NCBI GenBank assembly: GCA_946997275.1
Contig: CAMPUN010000112.1
Coordinates: 1 to 5,070, forward strand
From: an uncultured Porphyromonas sp.
GTDB lineage: Bacteria > Bacteroidota > Bacteroidia > Bacteroidales > Porphyromonadaceae
Direction of reading: 5' to 3'
DNA length: 5,070 bases
Within the stretch, counting starts at the first letter, position 1; every line of letters starts with the position of its first letter. Positions 1 through 5,070 of the stretch are shown in pieces. Both the position numbers and the translations under genes were made by a program. The notes beneath the pieces are model-generated. The model had not been told where the DNA came from. It was given only the letters and a program-made list of their open reading frames with translations, and made no database searches.

Positions 1-821
1 TCGACCTTCCAAGAAGCCATCTCGTAGCCCTCCTTAGGTGTTACGACGAAGGTAACCTGGGTGTCCTTCGCTACGGACGCACCATCTGTCACTTCCTTCG
101 TAGCATCATTCGTATAGTGAGCTGTCATCGAGCCTTGCGTAGCGTCAGGCTGTACCATCGTCACTTTAGCCTCGGCAACCTCTTTGGAAAACTCCACCTC
201 CACGTCAATAGATGTACGCGGATGTACAACCTTATAGGTTAGGGTGCTTTCACCTTGAACCAACTCGCCATTGAGGTACCAAGCTTTGAGCGTATATCCT
301 TCAGAGGGTTGTGCTTTGAATACGAAAGTGTCGTTGCCGTCTAGGAAGAAACGCTTCGGAGAGTCAAATGGCACCTCATCAGGGAACCACGCATCTGGAT
401 CAGATTTATACAAAAAGTAGCCCTTGAGAGTTCCCCCCGCTTCTCCTCTTATAGAGTAAGAAGCAAGATACTGAAAGGTCAAGCTGACGCTTAGGTTGAC
501 ATCTGCAGTCAACTCAAGTGGCAACGCTTTTATTGGGTTTCGTTCACTCTTACCCGTAGGCCACCATTGTCCAGAGTAGAATGTACGCCCCTCCTTACCA
601 GTAGCGTTAACGACGATCTGATGACCTTTGATGACCTGTGCTTTATTCTCAGTGAGAACTAGTTGCTGGTTAAGGGTCTTGTCAAATATGGTAGCAGTTC
701 CACCCGAGTCAAAGCCATAAGAGATCTCCACTGTGACGGTCTCTTCAGCTTGTAGCTGTGATAGGCTCAATAGCAGGAGAGCTATTGGGAGCCAAAGTAA
801 TTGTCTTGTAGTCGTTTTCAT
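1..821 (-). CDS. Secreted protein with InlB-B-like repeats (N-terminal 273 codons, partial)
   Basis: An open frame runs from ATG at 821 without a stop through the left edge. The N-terminus (MKTTTRQ, a hydrophobic stretch at about residues 9-20, then SQLQA|EE) is a typical Sec signal peptide cleaved near residue 25. It has no lipobox cysteine, so the product is secreted or periplasmic rather than a lipoprotein. The mature part shows about three diverged repeats of 88-99 residues. Each opens with a GGT/QGS-type strand (about 39, 129, 229) and later has a V-x-F-x-x-x-P-x-E-G-Y-x-x-x-x-W pattern; the clearest cases are KAQPSEGYTLKAWYLNGE (169-186) and TPKEGYEMASWKV (261-273). This resembles the divergent InlB B-repeat family (Flg_new_2-like), common in surface and secreted proteins. 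Upstream of the ATG there is only A/T-rich sequence and no Shine-Dalgarno, normal for Bacteroidetes. It lies 95 bp downstream of the 531-aa lipoprotein gene, so co-transcription is possible. The C-terminus is missing, so a type IX secretion signal or anchor cannot be assessed. Function unknown; an adhesin-like role is inference. Confidence 0.5.
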   Translation of the reverse strand, partial: MKTTTRQLLWLPIALLLLSLSQLQAEETVTVEISYGFDSGGTATIFDKTLNQQLVLTENKAQVIKGHQIVVNATGKEGRTFYSGQWWPTGKSERNPIKALPLELTADVNLSVSLTFQYLASYSIRGEAGGTLKGYFLYKSDPDAWFPDEVPFDSPKRFFLDGNDTFVFKAQPSEGYTLKAWYLNGELVQGESTLTYKVVHPRTSIDVEVEFSKEVAEAKVTMVQPDATQGSMTAHYTNDATKEVTDGASVAKDTQVTFVVTPKEGYEMASWKV

Positions 822-858
822 GGTATATCTTGTATTTGATTTTTTAGAATGATTTATA

Positions 859-902
859 GAGACTGACGCAGGGTGCTCAGTATTATGGTCTGCGTCAGTC
901 TC
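859..902 (-). repeat. Perfect 13-bp inverted repeat (stem-loop) between two genes
   Basis: Arms 859-871 (gagactgacgcag) and 890-902 (ctgcgtcagtctc) are exact reverse complements around an 18-nt loop. The structure begins 14 nt past the stop of the 531-aa lipoprotein gene and ends 37 nt before the start of the next gene, where a terminator or attenuator would sit. Neither strand has a T-tract directly after the stem (the minus strand continues TATAAATCATTC), so it is not a canonical intrinsic terminator. It may be a partial terminator, an mRNA-stabilising hairpin or a protein-binding site. The inverted repeat is certain; its role is not. Confidence 0.5.
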
Positions 903-916
903 CACGCTCCTGCAGA

Positions 917-2512
917 TTACTGCATAAGTGTCTGTCGGAAGGGTCGTACGCTCTGTCCGTCTATGTTGCTATAGAAGTCACGCGTGCGTACCTGCGGGTC
1001 AAGGACTTCCATAGCCCACGACTGTTCTTCTCCATTAGGTGTTGAGGACCAATAGATTCCGACCTCACCGACCAGTCTGATGTCCTGGTAGTTGGGGCTA
1101 TGTGTGTAGAAGTTTCCTGTAGCACAGCCTGGCGTAGAGAAGTATCTAGTGACAATCTGGTCTTTATCCTGCTCCCAAAAGGCATCATTGGCAATACCTT
1201 TGAGGGTCCAGTCACTCTCTTGGGGCATATACCTTTCTTGAATCATAAGAATCTTGCCCGATCCTGCAGGATTGTCCTTATATACATATCTCCATACCGA
1301 CTGTTGCTCCTTATCTCCCTTAAATCGGATAGCATAAGTCGTATGAGTACTCTTAACATTGAGGTAGTCGTTTTTAGTCTCAACAACGCGTCCACCGACC
1401 ATACAGCTCTCAGGGAGGTTTAGTTCTATCTTTTCAGAGCGACTATACACACCCTCCACCGGCACGATGGCAAGCCACTGCATTGCGGATGGTAAGATAT
1501 AGGTTATCTCCTCAATAGTGAGAGGTGTGGCAAATAGACCTCTAGCAGCCATAAAGGAGAAGAGCCCCTTTTGATTTTCTATATTGTCATGTGTAGTGAT
1601 AAAGTTACCAAGCGTGTCTATATTCCACTCAGCAACGTAGTTTAGCACAAGTCTGTCACGTTCATTGTCTGGCTCATGTAGTGCCTTCTTGCCGATCTGT
1701 CTAATCTCAACTAGGATCTTCTGATCAGGAGCTTTACTGTTATACAGTTCGATGGCTCCGACGCGTGGATTTGGCGATGTGTTTTGCTGGATATGTAGCT
1801 TAAAGAGCTTCGTCCTAGCAAATTCCTTAGCGGGGTTCTCAAAGAGAGTCAGCCAATCCTCACCCTGCACCACTTTGCCCTGAGCAGGAGCTGAGGATCC
1901 TAATACCTCTAGTAGGAGGGCATAGGTATCAGATGTCTCCAACTTAATGGAAGTAAAAGGAGCCGTAGCCACGTGCCTAGGATGTGCCAGTGGCTGATCG
2001 GACATCGGGTTGATGGCGGTAACAGCAACAATTGTCGGAGCATACTCTCCGTCCCCTCCTTGCTGTACGGATCCTCTCTGATGGATCGTGACAAAAGTCT
2101 TTTGCTTCGGATCCTTGCTATTACTTAGTACGACGACGCCTACACGTCCTGCATCGTTAGCATTTGCAGCTAGCGTGACAAGGAAGTGCTGAGTCTCCTT
2201 GCCGGGGTCTATCTCTCGTACTTTAATCCAGTCGGCTCCTGTTACGATACTCGCAGTAGCCTGAGCGTCCTGAGTCGACACCTCAAGGAGTAGCGCAAAA
2301 GGATCTGTTGTATTCACCTGAATGGTCAGCTTATCCTCCGATGTAGTAAAGGAGTGAGAGTCGCTGATCGGCTTACCCGTCTGACTATCTGCCGCTGAGA
2401 CAGACTCAACAATAGGCGCAATAGTAGTCTTCGGGTCGTTTGGCTGGCTACCCTCTTCGCAACTCCACAGTAAGAGTGCGAGTAGCGGGAACAAGATGAT
2501 GTTTCGTCTCAT
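917..2512 (-). CDS. Lipoprotein with two BACON-like modules and a FISUMP/DUF1566-like C-terminus
   Basis: A 531-aa predicted outer-membrane or surface lipoprotein. The signal peptide MRRNIILFPLLALLLWSC has lipobox L-W-S-C with the lipidated cysteine at residue 18, followed by EE. Two tandem BACON-like beta-sandwich modules follow, at about 32-147 and 159-274. Each starts AP(I/T)-V-x-x-V-x-A, has a mid-module tryptophan (DWIKV at W95, DWLTL at W220; 125-residue period), an RVG-strand-NSK(D/A)P stretch, and ends in a Q-x-G strand (HQRG, RQIG). The C-terminal domain (about 288-531) has LNYVAEWNID, ENQKGLF, YILPSAMQW, YAIRFKGDK, IANDAFWE, then GEVGIYWSSTPNGEEQSWA and a final SVRPFRQ. The YWSST...W...VRP pattern is characteristic of FISUMP/DUF1566 (Lcl_C-like) domains. 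The start is placed at 2512 because it gives a complete signal peptide; no Shine-Dalgarno is visible (GATATAATGTACT precedes the ATG). It is 13 bp downstream of its 639-aa paralog and probably in one operon. BACON domains are linked to glycan or mucin binding or act as spacers; the ligand here is unknown. A fimbrial accessory lipoprotein is an alternative. Confidence 0.5.
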   Translation of the reverse strand: MRRNIILFPLLALLLWSCEEGSQPNDPKTTIAPIVESVSAADSQTGKPISDSHSFTTSEDKLTIQVNTTDPFALLLEVSTQDAQATASIVTGADWIKVREIDPGKETQHFLVTLAANANDAGRVGVVVLSNSKDPKQKTFVTIHQRGSVQQGGDGEYAPTIVAVTAINPMSDQPLAHPRHVATAPFTSIKLETSDTYALLLEVLGSSAPAQGKVVQGEDWLTLFENPAKEFARTKLFKLHIQQNTSPNPRVGAIELYNSKAPDQKILVEIRQIGKKALHEPDNERDRLVLNYVAEWNIDTLGNFITTHDNIENQKGLFSFMAARGLFATPLTIEEITYILPSAMQWLAIVPVEGVYSRSEKIELNLPESCMVGGRVVETKNDYLNVKSTHTTYAIRFKGDKEQQSVWRYVYKDNPAGSGKILMIQERYMPQESDWTLKGIANDAFWEQDKDQIVTRYFSTPGCATGNFYTHSPNYQDIRLVGEVGIYWSSTPNGEEQSWAMEVLDPQVRTRDFYSNIDGQSVRPFRQTLMQ

Positions 2513-2525
2513 AGTACATTATATC

Positions 2526-4445
2526 TTAAAGGTCTATCTGATAGGGGATCACATTGATGCGCAGAGTCTTAAACGTAAAGTTGTCCGTATAGGCTAATCT
2601 CGTCACTTTGGCAACCCAAGTGGCATCCTCGCTGTCTTCTGTACATGTCCAGAAATATCCTATCTCGCCAGGCTGTGTGATTTCTGAACCATCCCAGTTC
2701 CCCATACCTGCAAGGACTAGTTCTCGAGAGATCGTCCCGTCGCTATGGCTTTCCCAAAAAGCTTCATTGGCGATATCTGCCATCGTCCAGCTGGCACCCT
2801 TTGGAATGAGTAGTTGCTTGATGGAGAGAATGCCCCCGCCTTTACTATAGCGCCAAGCGGAGTATTGACTCTTGTCACCTTTGAAGCGGATGGCATATAC
2901 CACATTCGCACCCTTACGACCATAGTAGTCGTTTTGTGATGTGATTGTTCGGTTCTTGACCACGACCGTCTCCTCACAGTTCTTAAAGTCTATATCTTCA
3001 TTAAATCGGATTAAAGCTTTTATGGAGCCCGACTTTCTTGTATTTGGCAGGATACTCATCCACTGATCTTTAGTTGGCATAACATAAGTATGCCCCTCGA
3101 TAGATTTGCCAGAGGCTGGTAAGATGCCGATGGCTGTATCCCAGTTGAAGAGTCCTTTTTGATTTTCAGACACCATCGTACTCTTGATAAATGCACCATC
3201 CCTATCAATACACCACTTAGCCAAATAGTTTAGAGCTGGTTGCTCTGCCGAAGCTACACCCGATCCTGACTGTTGGATCGTCACGAGGAAACTAAGTGTA
3301 GGCTCCTCAGAGTTGAATAGCTTAACTTTAGCCAAGCGTGACTGCGCTACACTATTCTTAGAGAGCGTGACGGTAAAGGTCTGTTTCCCTTCGTTAGCCC
3401 CCTCAACCTTGCCTAGCGTAAGCCATGCCGCATGATCCTCATTGGCTAGCTCTACCTTATTGGAGCAAGACAGGGCAAAGAGAAGCGTATAGCTCTCAGG
3501 CGTCTCTACCGAGATGAAGCCAAAGGGCGCACTCCCCGTATGCTTTTGCTCTGCCAGGGGCTTCTTGTCAGGCATTGACACACCAGTGACAGATGTAATC
3601 ACAGGAGCACTCTTAGGCTGCGCTGGTGTGGCACCTTCCTTCTGGACAAGGTTGACGATAAGATGCTTGGAGGGATCCTTCTTGTTAAAGAGACGTATCT
3701 GACCATATCGCTTTGTAGTCAGCTGACTAGCTGAGAGTGACACTCTAAAGGTCTGTATCCTCTCAGACTCCTCTTTGAGCAGCTCAGCACGTAGCCAGTC
3801 GCTTCCAGAGACAACAACGATGTCTGCTGGAGAGCTATGCGACTCAACTCGTAGATTCAAGTAGTACGCTTCAGCTGTCTCCACCTCTATGGTTGTATAG
3901 GGAGCCTGTGTCTTATGTTTTGGCTCTGAGAGTAGCATTCCAGACTCACCATTGACAGCCTCAACGGCAAGAATCACTGGCACACTGCCTGGAGTAGCCC
4001 CAGCACCTCTTTGCGTGATGAGTAGTGAGACCATCTTGGTTGGATCGGTAGCATTGACAAAGTCTATACTCCCTACACGTCCGTCCTCCGATTCATTTGC
4101 AGCAATACGGACGACAAACCGAACCAGCTCACCACGTTCTTTGGTCGCCTTAGAGACAGACAGCCAGGGACTTCCCGACTTGACGAGAGCCTTAGGCTCG
4201 GCTGAGGGCAACTTGATGTCAATCGCTAAGGCATACGCCTCAGCAGTGGCGACATCCACCACACTCTTATCACCAGATACGGTGTGGGTCGGTGTTGCAA
4301 GAACATTACCCGACGCATCTACAGCCGTGATGGCAATAATTTCTGGAGCTTGCGATGCTGATGCAGGCTCGCCCTCCTTATCACAAGCCGTGATCCCTAG
4401 AAGCAGGGTGAAGGGCAAAAGTAGATACAAGAAGATCTGTTTCAT
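2526..4445 (-). CDS. Lipoprotein with three BACON-like modules and a FISUMP-like C-terminus
   Basis: A 639-aa predicted lipoprotein, first gene of the group. The signal peptide MKQIFLYLLLPFTLLLGITAC has a good lipobox (I-T-A-C, Cys21). The residues after it, DKEGE, are lysine/acid-rich, resembling lipoprotein export signals for surface display in Bacteroidetes (inference). Three BACON-like modules lie at about 33-147, 155-271 and 280-394. Their key tryptophans are W94 (PWLSV), W217 (DWLRA) and W341 (AWLTL), a 123-124 residue period; the first two end in a Q-(R/K) strand (ITQRG, LVQKEG) and the third in IQQSG. Modules 2 and 3 carry an AP(Y/F)-x-x-I-x-VET strand that module 1 has lost. The C-terminal domain (about 404-639) parallels that of the 531-aa neighbour: LNYLAKWCID, ENQKGLF, YVMPTKDQW, YAIRFKGDK, IANEAFWE and GEIGYFWTCTEDSEDATWV. 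It ends LRINVIPYQIDL instead of the VRPFR-type terminus, so the family hallmark is weakened. No Shine-Dalgarno precedes the ATG. The likely promoter is about 170 bp upstream. Probably a surface adhesin or binding protein; the ligand is unknown. Confidence 0.5.
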   Translation of the reverse strand: MKQIFLYLLLPFTLLLGITACDKEGEPASASQAPEIIAITAVDASGNVLATPTHTVSGDKSVVDVATAEAYALAIDIKLPSAEPKALVKSGSPWLSVSKATKERGELVRFVVRIAANESEDGRVGSIDFVNATDPTKMVSLLITQRGAGATPGSVPVILAVEAVNGESGMLLSEPKHKTQAPYTTIEVETAEAYYLNLRVESHSSPADIVVVSGSDWLRAELLKEESERIQTFRVSLSASQLTTKRYGQIRLFNKKDPSKHLIVNLVQKEGATPAQPKSAPVITSVTGVSMPDKKPLAEQKHTGSAPFGFISVETPESYTLLFALSCSNKVELANEDHAAWLTLGKVEGANEGKQTFTVTLSKNSVAQSRLAKVKLFNSEEPTLSFLVTIQQSGSGVASAEQPALNYLAKWCIDRDGAFIKSTMVSENQKGLFNWDTAIGILPASGKSIEGHTYVMPTKDQWMSILPNTRKSGSIKALIRFNEDIDFKNCEETVVVKNRTITSQNDYYGRKGANVVYAIRFKGDKSQYSAWRYSKGGGILSIKQLLIPKGASWTMADIANEAFWESHSDGTISRELVLAGMGNWDGSEITQPGEIGYFWTCTEDSEDATWVAKVTRLAYTDNFTFKTLRINVIPYQIDL

Positions 4446-4611
4446 AACACTTATGTTTTAGAAAGACGTATGCAAAACGTGTGACACTACTTCTTGCTAC
4501 GTGGCAATGCCACACCTAAGAGCCCACGCAGAAGCGTCAATGACTCTAAACTGGACCTCCTGCCCTAGCCCCCTTAGCGAGATTATTGACTCACCCAACA
4601 ACCTCTAAAAG

Positions 4612-4642
4612 CAAAGGAACAAAAAAAACACGAAACAAACAA
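4612..4642 (-). promoter_or_regulatory. Candidate Bacteroidetes-type promoter for the lipoprotein genes
   Basis: Read on the minus strand, TTG (4642-4640) is followed after exactly 20 nt by TTCCTTTG (4619-4612), which matches the Bacteroidetes -7 element TAnnTTTG at all but one defined position. The spacer is T-rich (an 8-T run). Transcription would start near 4605, giving a leader of about 160 nt ahead of the ATG at 4445. A weaker candidate nearer the gene (ACGTTTTG at 4480-4473, with TTG 24 nt upstream) fits worse in both sequence and spacing. Predicted from consensus only. Confidence 0.5.
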
Positions 4643-4821
4643 GACCGACTAACCCCTACCCAGGGCTAGCGCATTGTAATCACCCTTCTAGGAGCTATCC
4701 ATAAGGATAACAGAGGAATAGATGGGTTGCTCCCCGACATTTGCGCGGATTCGGATCTCACACGAGGAAATTCCCAATAGCTACGTGAGAAACGAAAAAT
4801 TCTCCACGTGAGCGAGAAATA

Positions 4822-4884
4822 AAACTTCGGAAGAATGAAATGAAACTTCGGAAGAACGAAATCATAAGTCCGAAGAATTTCCCC
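4822..4884. repeat. Three degenerate 21-bp tandem repeats
   Basis: Units start at 4822, 4843 and 4864, a constant 21-bp period. The first two share the core aaacttcggaagaa followed by (t/c)gaaat and are nearly identical; the third (ataagtccgaagaa) keeps the phase but has diverged. Looser related copies lie upstream (ctacgtgag...gaaaaat at 4781 and ccacgtgag...gaaat at 4804) and possibly downstream (ccgtggagaatgaaa near 4891), so the repeat-like zone is about 4781-4905. A minus-strand reading frame across it only reflects the repeat (LPKF-x-F twice). It resembles a dispersed intergenic repeat rather than CRISPR: there are no unique spacers. Confidence 0.5.
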
Positions 4885-5009
4885 GAGCCTCCGTGGAGAA
4901 TGAAAAGTCCTTACCGAGGGATTTCCGATTTCCTCCATAGGGAGGTAGATGAGCGCATCCTGCTTAATGCGTTATCCCTGCGACTTTACCCCAGCACTAG
5001 AACTTGCGG

Positions 5010-5070
5010 CGAGTTGACAAGCTCGAGGGCATCAAGGAGAATGTCATCTGCGGCCACCTCATCCCCGCTG
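5010..5070 (+). pseudogene. rpoC: Fragment of rpoC (RNA polymerase beta' subunit, C-terminal part)
   Basis: The plus-strand frame reads RVDKLEGIKENVICGHLIPA up to the window edge. This is the highly conserved segment near the end of RpoC that precedes GTG (E. coli has LRGLKENVIVGRLIPAGTG; the Bacteroidetes form has KLEGLKENVICGHLIPAGTG). Upstream, where intact RpoC has about 1,300 further residues including SFQETT-x-VL-x-EAA, the same frame hits TAG at 4998-5000 after only LRR- and N-encoding codons, and the sequence becomes unrelated non-coding DNA. So this is either a 5'-truncated, duplicated piece of rpoC or one side of a rearrangement or assembly junction. The gene continues beyond the window, so it cannot be seen whether the 3' end is complete. 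The peptide match is strong; the pseudogene status is inferred from the missing upstream part. Confidence 0.5.

Larger units (their letters stand above)
4446..5009. other. Non-coding region upstream of the lipoprotein genes
   Basis: No convincing gene is present in these roughly 560 bases. From left to right: the putative leader of the 639-aa lipoprotein gene (4446-4605), with a small hairpin at 4501-4513 (gtggc-aat-gccac); the promoter candidate at 4612-4642; a stretch at 4643-4780 with only a weak 5-bp hairpin (tatcc-ataa-ggata, about 4697-4710); the degenerate repeat block at about 4781-4938; and 4939-5009, where I see nothing identifiable. No tRNA, IS-end pair or riboswitch was recognised. 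Confidence 0.5.

Noticed and set aside
859..902. Intrinsic Rho-independent terminator
   Set aside because: The stem is strong but no T-tract follows on either strand, so it is reported as an inverted repeat of unknown role.
3952..4461. Plus-strand 169-codon frame opposite the 639-aa lipoprotein gene
   Set aside because: Its antisense partner has a signal peptide, lipobox and repeated domains; this frame is low-complexity (S/T/A-rich) and is a shadow.
4822..4884. CRISPR array
   Set aside because: The units are directly adjacent with no unique spacers, are only 21 bp long and are degenerate, with no cas genes.
4666..4938. Minus-strand 90-codon open frame upstream of the lipoprotein genes
   Set aside because: It runs across the degenerate 21-bp repeats, its middle is just the translated repeat (LPKF twice), and it has no recognisable domain or signal.
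4949..5017. Short plus-strand ORF of 22 codons (ATG at 4949) preceded by GGAGG
   Set aside because: Too short, no homology recognised, and a Shine-Dalgarno match is not informative in Bacteroidetes.
4986..5069. Minus-strand open frame entering from the right edge and ending in TAA at 4988-4986
   Set aside because: It looked protein-like (ends NSPQVLVLG) but lies exactly antisense to the recognisable rpoC segment, so its composition is explained as a shadow.

Overview
The window most likely comes from a Bacteroidales genome, with Porphyromonas or a close relative the best guess. Four things point that way: two adjacent lipoproteins built from BACON-like beta-sandwich modules plus a FISUMP/DUF1566-like C-terminal domain, gene starts without Shine-Dalgarno sequences, a Bacteroidetes-style promoter candidate (TTG-N20-TTCCTTTG), and an RpoC fragment with the Bacteroidetes-type peptide KLEGIKENVICGHLIPA at the right edge. 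The genus is inference; no 16S or other species marker is present.

Layout, right to left because all intact genes are on the minus strand. Positions 4446-5009 are non-coding: a probable promoter at 4612-4642 with a leader of about 160 nt, a block of degenerate 21-bp tandem repeats around 4822-4884 with looser copies on both sides, and no convincing gene. At 5010-5070, on the plus strand, lies the start of a stretch that translates as the C-terminal part of RNA polymerase beta' (RpoC). It is cut off upstream by an in-frame stop and unrelated sequence, and it runs off the window. Then come two paralogous lipoprotein genes 13 bp apart: 639 aa (2526-4445, three N-terminal modules) and 531 aa (917-2512, two modules). 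After a 95-bp gap holding a perfect 13-bp inverted repeat comes the N-terminal 273 codons of a secreted repeat protein (1-821), which continues past the left edge.

The three minus-strand genes probably form one transcription unit or closely co-regulated group encoding cell-surface or secreted proteins. Both lipoproteins have acidic residues right after the lipidated cysteine, which fits (but does not prove) surface exposure in Bacteroidetes. Tandem beta-sandwich modules followed by a lectin/FISUMP-like tip suggest an adhesin or glycan-contacting role; the substrate cannot be read from the sequence. No mobile-element genes, CRISPR array, tRNA or rRNA were seen. The most noteworthy points are the rpoC fragment next to the repeat block, the module-number difference between the lipoprotein paralogs, and the intergenic hairpin.

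[Form note: the original answer gave no confidence for any feature; the 0.5 on every feature is a placeholder required by the schema, not an estimate.]
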